Shown here piece by piece: positions 28,139-37,676 of a stretch of DNA of 64,000 nucleotides. Made by a program: the position numbers and the translations under genes. The DNA comes from Cyclobacterium sp. SYSU L10401. GTDB taxonomy: Bacteria > Bacteroidota > Bacteroidia > Cytophagales > Cyclobacteriaceae. The DNA is taken from positions 124,001 through 188,000 of the forward strand of contig NZ_WOFO01000007.1 of the NCBI RefSeq assembly GCF_010993705.1. The letters are read 5' to 3'. The notes beneath the pieces are model-generated. The model had not been told where the DNA came from. It did no database searches and saw only the letters and a list, made by a program, of their open reading frames with translations. Within the stretch, counting starts at the first letter, position 1; every line of letters begins with the position of its first letter.

Positions 28139-29233
28139 ATGACATCTAACAGGCTTCACCCCATACAGTTAACTGCTTATACCTTTCTTTCCATTACCCT
28201 TTTCCTGTGGCTGATGCATGTCGGGGCCTTCATTCTGGTGCCCCTGGTCTGGGGAGTTTTCTTCGCTTTTGCCCTTTACCCTCTCAGCAATTGGCTGGAA
28301 AACAAAAGATTTCCCAGATACCTGGCCATTGCCATCAGCCTTATTCTGGTTAGTATCATAGGGTCTGCGATTTTTTATGTCCTGATCAACCAAATGATTC
28401 TTTTGATTGCAGATATTCCGGAGATCGGCACGAAGTTGAATGAAAAGTGGATGGATTTACAGCAACAAATCGAAAACAACCTGGGTACGGCTGCTGTTTA
28501 TGACGGAAAAAACCTGCCCTCCCTGAATTGGCTTCCTTTTGAAAATCTAAATGATACCCTTTTCAGCACCGGAAAATCCCTGACCCTGATCGGTATCATA
28601 CCTCTTTATGTATTCCTCCTGTTGTACTACAAGGATTTTTTTGTTGAATTTCTACTGAAAGCCTCCTCCAGGCGAAATGAAGCTATCCTTGCATGGGTAT
28701 CCGATTCCGGAAAAGTCATCCATGCCTACCTGATCGGCATGGTAAAAGTCACCCTGCTGGTCGCCTTCCTGGCAGGTATTTATTTCCAGATCATTGGAAT
28801 TAAATATTACCTGCTTTTTGCTTTATTTATTGCCATCATGAACCTTATACCCTACATAGGTGTAATCGTCAGTTCCATATTGGTAATCTTCTATGTTTTC
28901 CTTACCTCTGATTCACTCCTGCTACCTATTGTCACCTTAGTGATTCTTTGGGGCATACAATTGCTGGAAAATAACCTGATAACTCCCTTGATTGTCGGTT
29001 CAAAAGTCAAGGTAAATGTATTGGCAGTCGTATTGGCTATTCTAATAGGAGGAGGCATATGGGGTATTTCAGGGATGATTCTTTTTATTCCTTTGGTAGG
29101 CATACTGAAAATTACTTTTGACCGCATACCAGCCTTGCAACCTTACGGATACTTGCTTGGTGATAAATTCCCTGTAATAGAAAAAAACGAGAACTTTATC
29201 CGCCTGCTATATAAAAAATGGTCAGGAAAATAA
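28139..29233 (+). CDS. AI-2E family transporter (UPF0118 permease)
   Basis: Integral membrane protein, 364 residues, with about seven to eight hydrophobic helices and the family layout: two N-terminal helices (FLSITLFLWLMHVGAFILVP), a soluble middle segment around residues 95-140, then helices including LIPYIGVIVSSILVIFYVF and the motif LLENNLITPLIVGSKV. Members named after autoinducer-2 exporters transport varied solutes, and several are sodium/proton or small-metabolite exporters, so the substrate is unknown. The stop codon lies four bases from the 3' end of the tRNA on the opposite strand. Confidence 0.88.
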   Translation: MTSNRLHPIQLTAYTFLSITLFLWLMHVGAFILVPLVWGVFFAFALYPLSNWLENKRFPRYLAIAISLILVSIIGSAIFYVLINQMILLIADIPEIGTKLNEKWMDLQQQIENNLGTAAVYDGKNLPSLNWLPFENLNDTLFSTGKSLTLIGIIPLYVFLLLYYKDFFVEFLLKASSRRNEAILAWVSDSGKVIHAYLIGMVKVTLLVAFLAGIYFQIIGIKYYLLFALFIAIMNLIPYIGVIVSSILVIFYVFLTSDSLLLPIVTLVILWGIQLLENNLITPLIVGSKVKVNVLAVVLAILIGGGIWGISGMILFIPLVGILKITFDRIPALQPYGYLLGDKFPVIEKNENFIRLLYKKWSGK

Positions 29234-29237
29234 AATG

Positions 29238-29319
29238 TGCGCACGAAAGGATTCGAACCTTCACACCCGAAGGCGCTGCCACCTGAAGACAGTGCGTCTA
29301 CCAATTTCGCCACGTGCGC
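29238..29319 (-). tRNA. tRNA-Leu (CAG)
   Basis: The acceptor stem is GCGCACG paired with CGTGCGC and discriminator A. The D-arm region GCGAAATTGGTAGACGC is typical of leucine tRNAs. The anticodon stem CTGTC/GGCAG encloses TTCAGGT, giving anticodon CAG. A variable arm GCGCCTTCGGGTGT and the T-arm GGTTCGAATCC follow. CCA is not encoded. Length is 82 nt. Confidence 0.95.
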
Positions 29320-29608
29320 ATTTGAATGCAAAAATGAAAAATAAAATCTTTCCCAGCAAAGAAAATCACATTTATTAGCTTTTTGCAACGGTTATTATTT
29401 TTATGCGAGTAATCTTTGTCAAGCAACACTTTCATTCACAAGTCATTGAAGAAAATGGTAAGCATCCAATTATTTTGCTGATGGGTATTCCTTTAAAAAA
29501 AGTAAACATCTGTATACATGCTTTCAGAAATACCCCTTCCCTGATCCATTCAGCCGTTTTACCAGGGGATATTACCGGATTTACCTGGTATTTCCTACGG
29601 CACGACCC

Positions 29609-30571
29609 TTACCTCTCGAATGGCAAGTTGTCAAAAAATAATTTTTCAACCTTAAAAACGGTACCATGCCGGCTATCTCTGGGAAAACTGATCCGGTCAG
29701 AAATGTCGGTCCAGTTTTGGAGATCGGAAGACATAACCGCACCCATTTTTTTTTCTATGTATTTATCAAAATATACCACCCAGTAGTCTCCTACTTTAGA
29801 AACGGTAGGTCCCTCTGCCCAATAATTGCCTGTGATGGGTGACCCTGCAGCAGCATACGGACCCTCCGGTTTTTGAGCCCTGGCAATTCTTATATTTTTA
29901 CGTGGTGGTTCCCTGGTCTCATCTTTTACAAAAAGCAGGTATTCATCTCCAATTTTTTGAATGGTCCCATCAATTACATTAAAACCCGGCTCGTAGAATA
30001 ATTTGGTATCCGAAAACTCCTTAAAATCTTTGGTGGTGACATAATATTGGCGGTGGTTATATCCATCTTCTTCCTGAGACTGGGTTTCCGGATAAAGCCC
30101 CCTGATGGTCGAAGACCAATAAATGATGAACCTATCTTCCTCCTTATCATAAAACACTTCAGGTGCCCAGGTATTTCGGGCAGCAGGCTCATGTTCCATC
30201 ACAGGCAGGTATTCCTGCTCGGACCAATTCACCAGGTCATCAGAGTAGGCATATCCCAAACCCTTCTCATTCCAACTTACCGTCCAAACCATATGAAAAC
30301 GACCATTTTTGTCCCGAATGATACAGGGGTCGCGCATGAGTTTATCACTTCCAGCAGTAGGTGTTAGCACCGACACCCCCTGCTCTAATTGCTTGAATTG
30401 GTAGCCGTCTAAGGAGTAAGCCAGGTGAAGCCCATCCTCCCCATTTCCAGTGAAATAGGAAAAAAGATATACCTCCTCCTTTGCCTGGTACGCAGTGGAA
30501 GAGCAGCCCAAAAAAGCCACCAAAGGCCCCAGCATCAACAGCCATTTTAAGACGCTTCGTTCATCTACCAT
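29609..30571 (-). CDS. GH43-like glycoside hydrolase, lipoprotein
   Basis: Five-bladed beta-propeller hydrolase resembling family GH43 and its neighbours, about 320 residues from the ATG at 30571 (lipoprotein leader ending AFLGCSS); the frame opens further to 30679. Recognisable positions are MRDPCIIRDKNGRFHMVWT, with the Asp of the conserved DP, WAPEVFYDKEEDRFIIYWSS, VIDGTIQKIGDEYLLFVKDE and NYWAEGPTVSKVGDYWVVYF, where EGP supplies the likely acid. It probably removes arabinose, xylose or galactose units in the periplasm or at the surface. It is divergent from the SusC/SusD operon and may serve the same polysaccharide. Confidence 0.82.
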   Translation of the reverse strand: MVDERSVLKWLLMLGPLVAFLGCSSTAYQAKEEVYLFSYFTGNGEDGLHLAYSLDGYQFKQLEQGVSVLTPTAGSDKLMRDPCIIRDKNGRFHMVWTVSWNEKGLGYAYSDDLVNWSEQEYLPVMEHEPAARNTWAPEVFYDKEEDRFIIYWSSTIRGLYPETQSQEEDGYNHRQYYVTTKDFKEFSDTKLFYEPGFNVIDGTIQKIGDEYLLFVKDETREPPRKNIRIARAQKPEGPYAAAGSPITGNYWAEGPTVSKVGDYWVVYFDKYIEKKMGAVMSSDLQNWTDISDRISFPRDSRHGTVFKVEKLFFDNLPFER

Positions 30572-30896
30572 TATATATTGTTGAATTAATTGTGGGAAAG
30601 CAAGGATCAAATATAACAAATAATCAACCCCCATTGGGCAAATACAACCAAATTCATACCCCATACCTGCAATCTCCACTCACAGGTTAAAACTTTTTGT
30701 CAATCAGGTAATTTTTCCTTTTATAAAATTTCCACCTCCAAAAGTAGCCTAAAACAACCTTAAATACGGATAACCAGCATAGTACAGGATAGAATATTCT
30801 AAAAAAAATATGTATTTGATGTTTAATTTTATTATAAATAGCCAATTTATAGTAAAATTTATTTAATTAATTAATTAATCAATAAACCTCAGCACT
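30572..30896. promoter_or_regulatory. 325-bp divergent control region between GH43-like and SusC genes
   Basis: AT-rich, no open frame of note. Just before the SusC start it has four tandem TTAA-type units (TTAATTAATTAATTAATC). Such leaders are common before Sus operons. I could not assign a specific operator or a clear -33/-7 pair. Confidence 0.4.
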
Positions 30897-33800
30897 ATGG
30901 AAAAAGTTTTCCTCAAAAAAATCAAATACAGTATGGCTGTATTTGTCCTGTCCCTGCTCTTAATCAGCGGACAAACGATGGCCCAGGGAGACAGAACGGT
31001 CTCTGGAGTAGTCAAATCACAAGAAGATCAGGAATTGATACCCGGGGTATCTGTATTGGTCAAAGGCACCACCAGGGGCACAGTTACCGATATTGACGGT
31101 GAGTTTAACATTGAAGTATCTACTGGAGAAGTTTTGGTTGCCAGTTTTATAGGCTATGAATCAAAGGAAGTTACCATCCAGGAAGGCATGAACAATGTGG
31201 ACATCTTGCTCAACTCCTCCTTCTCTGATCTAACCGAGGTAGTGGTGGTAGGATATGGTACCCAGAAAAAGTCAGACCTTACCGGATCTGTAGGATCTGT
31301 CAGTAGTGAAGCCCTGCAGGAAAGGCCTTCTGCTTCATTGAATCAGGCCCTTTCGGGAAGGATTCAGGGAGTAAATGTGTCCGTCAACTCAGGTCGACCC
31401 GGAGGAAGGGCCAATATCAGAATCAGGGGAAACACTTCGGTAAGTATCGCCAATGATCCGCTATATGTCATCGATGGAGTGATCATCCATGCAGCAGGTC
31501 TGGCCAATGGAAGCACTCCCATAGACTACATCAACCCCAACGACATTGCCTCAGTGGAGGTATTAAAAGATGCCTCCGCCACAGCTATTTATGGTGCCAG
31601 GGGAGCAAATGGAGTAATTTTGGTTACCACAAAAAGAGGTAACAGCTCGGGAGGAATGATTACCTTTGATACCGATGTCAGTGTAGGTGTCCTGCCCAAA
31701 AAGATCCCACTCTTGAATTCAGAAGAGTTTTTGATGGTAGAAGATATTGCCTACCAAAATGCTCAAAAATACGATCCAAATGGATGGGAAAACGGTATTT
31801 ACCGTGACCCTCAATTAAAAAGAACCAACCCGCTGTTATTTGATGCCAATGGGAATCCCCTGCATGATACGGATTGGCAGGACGAGTCATTCCGTCAGGC
31901 AGTCACCCAAAATTATCAATTGGGTTTAACCGGGGGAAATGAAAAGGATACCTATGGCATTTATGTAAACCACAGAAATGAAGAAGGTTTGATGAGGGGC
32001 TCCTACCTGAAAAGATATGCGGGAAGATTTGTTTTCGACAGCCAGATCAAGGATTGGCTCAAAGTAGGAGGCACCTTAAGTTACACAGACCAAAAGGAAA
32101 GCCAGGTGGACCCGCTGGGTGCAGGAGGTATCATTGCCATGAGGCAGGTACTGGAAGCCCTTCCTATCATTCCGGTGAAATACGATGACGGCAGCTGGGC
32201 AGGCAACGAAGATTATCCAGGTATGGAAGGTGGCAACAACCCCCTTCATGTGGTCGAAGACCGGGTCTACATGGTCAATACCCAAACCATGCTAGGGAAT
32301 TTATACGCCAACTTCAGCCTGGCTGAAGGCCTTGAGTTGCGCTCCGTCCTGGCCACCAATGTCATCAACCAGCGAGTGGATTATTATGGCGGTCGGATGT
32401 TAAATTATATTGCCCGAAATCAGGGTGGAGATGCCTCCGTCATGAACGACCGGCTAAACTCCTGGCAGTTTGAAAATTATTTGACCTACAATAAAAACAT
32501 AGACGAAAACCAATCCATCAATGCCCTTCTGGGATTGTCCTGGCAGCATGTGGACAGGTTTAATAGTACTGCAAGGTCCCAGAATTTTCAGGATGATTAT
32601 TTCAAATTCAACAACCTGGGTGCAGGTTCCAATGTATTTCAGACACTTTCAGGCACATCTGCTTATGGTTTGAATTCTTATTTCGGAAGATTCAATTATA
32701 ACCTGAAGGAAAAATACCTGTTGACATTTACCGGTAGAATTGACGGTTCCTCCAAATTTGGGGAAGCCAACAGATATGCTGTCTTCCCTTCAGCTGCCTT
32801 GGCATGGAGGGTTTCCGAGGAGGACTTTCTAAAGGACAGCCGTACCCTATCCAATTTGAAATTGAGGGCCAGTTATGGTGTTACAGGAAATTCTGAAATA
32901 GCTGCTTATCAGGCATTGGCCGGCATGGGAAATTATACCGTGATATTCAACAACTCAAGATCCATAGGATTGGGTATCAACAGGCTGGCCAATCCTGACC
33001 TGAGATGGGAAAAAACCTATCAAACGGATGTAGGGTTAGAATTGGGTCTTTTCAATAACCGGTTGACATTTGAATTGGATCTATACAGAAAACTGACAGA
33101 AGACATGTTGCTCAATGCTCCCGTACCTTCCAGTAGCGGCTACACTCAGGTGACCCGAAACATAGGAAGCATGGAAAACAAGGGGGTTGAGTTTGCTTTG
33201 AATTCAGTAAACATGGTCAATAAGGACTTCAAATGGGATACCCACTTCAACATATCCATCAACCGAAACAAGGTACTGGAACTGACTGGCGGAGCAGATA
33301 TTTTTTCCGGATCCACCATTATCAGGGAAGGGGAGCCGGTAAGTTCTTTCTTTGGGTTTGTCCACCAGGGTACCTGGGATACGGATGAGGCCGACCAGGC
33401 CGCCCAATACCTCAAACTACCCGGAGACATCAAATATGAGGACGTAAACGGTGATGGCGCTATCAATGACAACGACCGGGTCATCATTGGTCAGGGAATT
33501 CCCAAAGGATTTGGAACTTTGATGAATACTTTTCAATACAAAAACTTTGAGCTGATGGTGGACCTGCAATTCATGTATGGCAACAATGTATTGTGGAGAA
33601 GCAAGCATTCTGCAGAAGACCGACAGGGTATTGCCAATAGCTTCCGCACCGTGCTAAATGCCTGGACGCCGGACAACCAAAATACCAATATTGCAGAACT
33701 GCGGCCACTGACCGCTGGCTACAATACATTTAATGATTCAGACAGGGCCCAGGAAGGTTCCTTTTTGAGAGGCCGAAACCTGTTATTTGCTTATACCTTT

Positions 33801-33998
33801 GAGCCGGACCTGATCCAAAGGATCAAGCTTAACCGACTGAGGGCATTTGTTTCAGTACAGAACTTCTTCCTGAACACCAAATTCCAGGGATACGATCCTG
33901 AAGTTTCCACTTCCGGTTCTCCATTTGATCAGGGAGTAGATTTATATGCTTACCCCAAACCCAGGGTATTTATGCTAGGAGTAAACATTGCCCTATAA
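30897..33998 (+). CDS. SusC/RagA family TonB-linked outer-membrane receptor
   Basis: 1033-residue TonB-dependent glycan importer. A signal peptide (about 1-29, ending TMAQ) precedes a carboxypeptidase-like regulatory domain (SGVVKSQEDQELIPGVSVLV, about 34-110), a TonB box region near VVVVGYGTQKKSDLTGSV, a plug domain (SLNQALSGRIQGVNVS, DPLYVIDGVI, SVEVLKDASATAIYGARGANG) and a 22-strand-type barrel to the end (KPRVFMLGVNIAL). The length is typical. It is followed after about 20 bp by its SusD partner, with which it forms the lid-and-barrel uptake complex. The GH43-like gene and downstream isomerases suggest a plant- or algal-type sugar substrate, but which is unknown. Confidence 0.95.
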   Translation: MEKVFLKKIKYSMAVFVLSLLLISGQTMAQGDRTVSGVVKSQEDQELIPGVSVLVKGTTRGTVTDIDGEFNIEVSTGEVLVASFIGYESKEVTIQEGMNNVDILLNSSFSDLTEVVVVGYGTQKKSDLTGSVGSVSSEALQERPSASLNQALSGRIQGVNVSVNSGRPGGRANIRIRGNTSVSIANDPLYVIDGVIIHAAGLANGSTPIDYINPNDIASVEVLKDASATAIYGARGANGVILVTTKRGNSSGGMITFDTDVSVGVLPKKIPLLNSEEFLMVEDIAYQNAQKYDPNGWENGIYRDPQLKRTNPLLFDANGNPLHDTDWQDESFRQAVTQNYQLGLTGGNEKDTYGIYVNHRNEEGLMRGSYLKRYAGRFVFDSQIKDWLKVGGTLSYTDQKESQVDPLGAGGIIAMRQVLEALPIIPVKYDDGSWAGNEDYPGMEGGNNPLHVVEDRVYMVNTQTMLGNLYANFSLAEGLELRSVLATNVINQRVDYYGGRMLNYIARNQGGDASVMNDRLNSWQFENYLTYNKNIDENQSINALLGLSWQHVDRFNSTARSQNFQDDYFKFNNLGAGSNVFQTLSGTSAYGLNSYFGRFNYNLKEKYLLTFTGRIDGSSKFGEANRYAVFPSAALAWRVSEEDFLKDSRTLSNLKLRASYGVTGNSEIAAYQALAGMGNYTVIFNNSRSIGLGINRLANPDLRWEKTYQTDVGLELGLFNNRLTFELDLYRKLTEDMLLNAPVPSSSGYTQVTRNIGSMENKGVEFALNSVNMVNKDFKWDTHFNISINRNKVLELTGGADIFSGSTIIREGEPVSSFFGFVHQGTWDTDEADQAAQYLKLPGDIKYEDVNGDGAINDNDRVIIGQGIPKGFGTLMNTFQYKNFELMVDLQFMYGNNVLWRSKHSAEDRQGIANSFRTVLNAWTPDNQNTNIAELRPLTAGYNTFNDSDRAQEGSFLRGRNLLFAYTFEPDLIQRIKLNRLRAFVSVQNFFLNTKFQGYDPEVSTSGSPFDQGVDLYAYPKPRVFMLGVNIAL

Positions 33999-34017
33999 TC
34001 AGTAAATCTTGAAAAAA

Positions 34018-35532
34018 ATGAACAACATGAAGAAACATATCATAAAATTTAGCCGTGTGTTGGTCATCGGATTACTGATGACCTCTGCCTGGGGATGTAA
34101 CGAGTTCCTGGAAGAAACTGATAAATCCAACTTTACCCTGGAAAACTATTTCACCAAACCTGAACACGCCAGCAGTGTGGTGAATTCAATTTACCAAAGT
34201 CTGCAACCAGTCATGTCTAGTGGCTTTGGTGGAGGCCCCTGGATGATGTTGGAGTTTGCCACCGGCCTGGCCAATACCGAATTGGGACAGGCACAGAACA
34301 GTCTTTTTGTCAGAAGCCTGATCAATAATTCAGATAATGGATATGGACAGACCTACTGGACCAGTTCCTATCGGGGTATTGCCAATGCCAACCTGGCCAT
34401 TGAAAAAATACCTGAAATAGAGATGGACAACGATGAGCAAAGCCGCCTTTTGGGGGAAGCCCGCTTTTTCAGGGCCTATTATTACTTCAATCTGATAAGA
34501 ATATTTGGAAATATTCCGTTGATCACCGCTTCTATAGATTTGACAAGCCCGGAATTGTATCCGGAGCCTGCTAGTTTAGAAGCGGTTTACAATCAGATTG
34601 TAGCAGACCTGGAAGTTGCGGAAAATTCCGGGCTTCCATGGAGAGATGCCAGCGGCAGGGTTTCCATGGGTGCCGTTAAATCACTCATGTCTTCTGTCTA
34701 CCTGACCATGGCAGGCTATCCCCTGCAGGGAGGCAGCCAGTATTACCAGCTTGCAGCCGAAAAGGCAAATGATGTCATCCAGTCAGGCGTTTTTGATTTA
34801 TTTGATTCCTACGACAAACTCCATTCTGTGGAAGACAAGAACCTGGGAGAACACATTTTCATGGCCCAGTATGCCGCCTTTACCGTTCCTTCCTCCTGGC
34901 AGGTCTCCATCATTCCCTACAACAGGGGAATCTCTGCCTATAGTGCAGAGACCGGCGGAATATTCGCTAACGAGGAGTTTGTGGAGTCTTTTGAAACAGG
35001 AGACAAAAGGGCAGAAGAAAAGGAGTTTTTCTACACAGAATACAGTTTGGAATCTGATAGAAACACCATCATGGAATTGGGAGACTATTACATTTGGAAA
35101 CACTTTGACGAAGAGGCCCAACTCAGAACTACCAGCAGTGGGATGAACTGGCCCATTTATCGGTATGCAGAAATACTTCTCATTTATGCAGAGGCGATGA
35201 ATGAAGTCAACGGCCCGACAGAGGAAGCCTATGAGGCAGTAAATCTGATCCGGAGAAGGGCCAACCTACCCGACCTGGAAAACCTAGATCAGCAGGAATT
35301 CAGAGAAGCCGTATGGAGAGAAAAATGGGTTGAACTGTGCTTTGAAAACAAAACATGGTATGACATGGTGCGGTTAAGAAAGGCATTCAATGTCAATACC
35401 CTGGAGTTTGAAGATTATGTTGGCCATGAATTTTCTTATGGTCCGACACTAAAAGAGCGGGAGCTGCTTTTCCCCATTCCTACTGCAGAAATCAGAAACA
35501 ATGATAAATTAACTCAGAATTCTGGTTACTGA
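34018..35532 (+). CDS. SusD/RagB family nutrient-binding lipoprotein
   Basis: Surface glycan-binding lid of the SusC/SusD complex, about 504 residues. The lipoprotein leader ends LMTSAWGCN; helical TPR-like segments include LLGEARFFRAYYYFNLIRIF and the C-terminal SusD motif YAEILLIYAEAMNEVNG with VNLIRRRANLPDL, WREKWVELCFENKTWYDMVR and LLFPIPTAEIRNN. The frame opens at a TTG at 34009; ATG codons at 34018 and 34027 are both plausible starts. Unlike the remnant at 12.1 kb this copy is complete. A strong terminator follows, so the downstream ThuA gene is likely a separate unit. Confidence 0.94.
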   Translation: MNNMKKHIIKFSRVLVIGLLMTSAWGCNEFLEETDKSNFTLENYFTKPEHASSVVNSIYQSLQPVMSSGFGGGPWMMLEFATGLANTELGQAQNSLFVRSLINNSDNGYGQTYWTSSYRGIANANLAIEKIPEIEMDNDEQSRLLGEARFFRAYYYFNLIRIFGNIPLITASIDLTSPELYPEPASLEAVYNQIVADLEVAENSGLPWRDASGRVSMGAVKSLMSSVYLTMAGYPLQGGSQYYQLAAEKANDVIQSGVFDLFDSYDKLHSVEDKNLGEHIFMAQYAAFTVPSSWQVSIIPYNRGISAYSAETGGIFANEEFVESFETGDKRAEEKEFFYTEYSLESDRNTIMELGDYYIWKHFDEEAQLRTTSSGMNWPIYRYAEILLIYAEAMNEVNGPTEEAYEAVNLIRRRANLPDLENLDQQEFREAVWREKWVELCFENKTWYDMVRLRKAFNVNTLEFEDYVGHEFSYGPTLKERELLFPIPTAEIRNNDKLTQNSGY

Positions 35533-35560
35533 TAGGAAGCCAATTCCAAAACCAGGCAAT

Positions 35561-35610
35561 AAGGGGCTGACCGGGATAAATGATCCCGGTTTGCCCCTTT
35601 TATCCTTTTT
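35561..35610 (+). terminator. Terminator after SusC/SusD
   Basis: Nested stem: AAGGGGC with GCCCCTT outside, CCGGGAT with ATCCCGG inside, separated by a three-base internal loop, followed by T-rich sequence. Confidence 0.8.
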
Positions 35611-35689
35611 TTGTATCATCGGTACCCATTCCTTAAGGATAGTTCAAAACAATTTGCTTAAATTAAATCCGTATTAACGCACGCACCTT

Positions 35690-36730
35690 ATGAAAACACC
35701 TTATCTAAGTTCCAAATGCAGACATTTACCCACCCTGCTGTTTATTTTCATTTTTTCCTTGTCCCATACATTATGTATGGCCCAGGAGGAAAAATTAATG
35801 CTGCATTTTGAAGGGGAAAATGGCCCTGGCAAAGGAAAAAAAATAGTGCTGATCAGTGGAGATGATGAGTACAGGTCCGAGGAGGGCCTACCCATGCTAG
35901 CCAAAATTTTATCCACCCATCATGGATTTTCTACCACCGTACTTTTTCCCATTAATCCGGAAAACAACCAGGTAATTCCCAACCACAATAGCAATATTCC
36001 AGGTATGGAAGCACTTGAAGATGCCGATCTGGCCATCATTCTACTTCGATTCAGGGAACTACCGGATGCGCAAATGAAGTATTTTGACGCTTTCCTCAGG
36101 GCGGGAAAGCCATTGATAGCCCTGCGTACCTCTACTCATGCATTCAATTACAGCAAGGAAAGCATAAGCGCTTATGCCAAATACCATTGGCAAAGTAAGG
36201 TACCTGGCTGGGAAAAAGGATTTGGAGGGAAAATACTGGGAGAGACCTGGGTGGCACACCATGGACACCATGCCAAAGAAGGCACCCGGGGCATGATGGA
36301 CGGACTACAGGTAGCCAACAAAAACCCTATTTTGAATGGTGTCACTGACATTTGGGCTGCTTCTGATGTATACACCGTTACCCAGCTCGGAGAAGATGCC
36401 ACCGTATTGATTCATGGTGCCTCCACCTCAGGGATGAATCCGGAAGCGCCGATCAATTGGGAGAAATCCCTGATGCCGGTAGCCTGGACAAAATCCTATA
36501 CCCTGGAAGGAGGAAAAAAAGGAAGGGTCTTTGCGAGCACAATGGGGGCTTCTGTAGATTTGATGAGCGAGGACTTGCGCCGGTTGATCATCAATGCCAG
36601 CTATTGGGGACTGGACATGGAGCCCATGATACCGGAAAAGGCAGTTGTTGACATAGTCGGTAACTATGAGCCTACCATGTTTGGCTTTGATAATTTCCGA
36701 GAAGGCATGAAAGTGACAGACTTCGAATAA
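35690..36730 (+). CDS. Exported ThuA domain protein
   Basis: 346 residues with a signal peptide ending near TLCMAQ and a ThuA-like, glutamine-amidotransferase-fold domain: KIVLISGDDEYRSEEGLPML, ADLAIILLRFRELPD, LIALRTSTHAFNY and ETWVAHHGHH. ThuA in Sinorhizobium converts trehalose-type sugars to keto forms or handles 3-ketodisaccharides, and Bacteroidota paralogs are common in carbohydrate loci; the role of exported ones is unsettled. It is followed by two TIM-barrel genes with short gaps of 45-50 bp, making a likely five- to seven-gene operon. Confidence 0.83.
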   Translation: MKTPYLSSKCRHLPTLLFIFIFSLSHTLCMAQEEKLMLHFEGENGPGKGKKIVLISGDDEYRSEEGLPMLAKILSTHHGFSTTVLFPINPENNQVIPNHNSNIPGMEALEDADLAIILLRFRELPDAQMKYFDAFLRAGKPLIALRTSTHAFNYSKESISAYAKYHWQSKVPGWEKGFGGKILGETWVAHHGHHAKEGTRGMMDGLQVANKNPILNGVTDIWAASDVYTVTQLGEDATVLIHGASTSGMNPEAPINWEKSLMPVAWTKSYTLEGGKKGRVFASTMGASVDLMSEDLRRLIINASYWGLDMEPMIPEKAVVDIVGNYEPTMFGFDNFREGMKVTDFE

Positions 36731-36775
36731 TTACCCGGATTTGACAATCAGTTAAAACCCACAATAAATAAAAAA

Positions 36776-37627
36776 ATGAATAAAATCGGATTTAATGTCC
36801 TGGCATGGTCTGCCGTAGTTTCGGACGATTTGAAACCCATAATTGAACGTTTGAAAACCATAGGATATGACGGGGTAGAGTTTTTTGTAGGTTCTCCTGA
36901 GGAGAAAGCTTACAAGCAGATTGGAGAATTTACCGCCAAAACCGGACTGGAAACTACTACTGTTTTTGTTTTGGGGCCTGATGAAAACCCGATTGACCCA
37001 GATCCCAAAATCAGGGCAAAGGCTTTGGATAAAATCAAGTGGACCATTGACCGCTCCCATGATTTGGGGGCCAAAGTAATCTGTGGACCTTTCCACTCGG
37101 CCTTTTCCACTTTTGCCCAAAGATCCCCGACGGAGGATGAGTACAACTGGAGTGCAGAAGTTTTACACCAGGCAGGGGATCATGCCCGGCAAGCCGGTAT
37201 TACCCTCACGCCCGAAGCACTGAACCGATTCGAGTGCTACCTCTGCAATACCATGGATCAACTTATACACCTGGTCAAAAAAGTATCTCACCCAAATGTC
37301 CGGGCGATGTTTGATACCCACCATGCCAATATTGAAGAAAAAAAGCTGGGAGATGCCCTGAGAAAAGTAGCCCCTTACCTGGGCCATGTGCATATCAGCG
37401 AAAATGACAGGGGTACACCTGGCTCCGGCCACGTCCCCTGGGATGACAGTTTTTCCGCTCTGGCTGAAATTGGATTTGAGGGATGGCTGACCATAGAGGG
37501 GTTCACCCGAAATGATCCCGATTTTGCCAATTCCATTGGGGTTTGGAGGGAATTTTCCCAACCCTGGGAAATGGCTGAAAATGGCTACAAATTCATAAAA
37601 GAAATGGGAGCAGAGCACGGATTATAA
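36776..37627 (+). CDS. Ketose 3-epimerase-like sugar isomerase (tagatose/psicose type)
   Basis: Cytoplasmic TIM barrel, 283 residues. The four metal-binding residues of the D-tagatose/D-psicose 3-epimerase family line up as Glu147 (TPEALNRFECY), Asp180 (AMFDTHH), His206 (GHVHISENDRG) and Glu241 (WLTIEGF), each about five residues earlier than in the reference enzyme. The helix IGYDGVEFFVG and the substrate-loop GTPGSGHVPWDD also fit. It probably epimerises a keto-sugar at C3, possibly the sugar imported by SusC/SusD. The exact sugar is not predictable. The next gene encodes a second, more distant TIM barrel. Confidence 0.85.
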   Translation: MNKIGFNVLAWSAVVSDDLKPIIERLKTIGYDGVEFFVGSPEEKAYKQIGEFTAKTGLETTTVFVLGPDENPIDPDPKIRAKALDKIKWTIDRSHDLGAKVICGPFHSAFSTFAQRSPTEDEYNWSAEVLHQAGDHARQAGITLTPEALNRFECYLCNTMDQLIHLVKKVSHPNVRAMFDTHHANIEEKKLGDALRKVAPYLGHVHISENDRGTPGSGHVPWDDSFSALAEIGFEGWLTIEGFTRNDPDFANSIGVWREFSQPWEMAENGYKFIKEMGAEHGL

Positions 37628-37676
37628 CCCATTCTTTTTCAACTTCACAATCATTACAAAAAACAAACAATATTCC

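Noticed and set aside
29403-29786. A 127-codon frame beside the tRNA gene
   Set aside because: Its second half is antisense to the GH43-like gene and its first half has no recognisable pattern or upstream signal.
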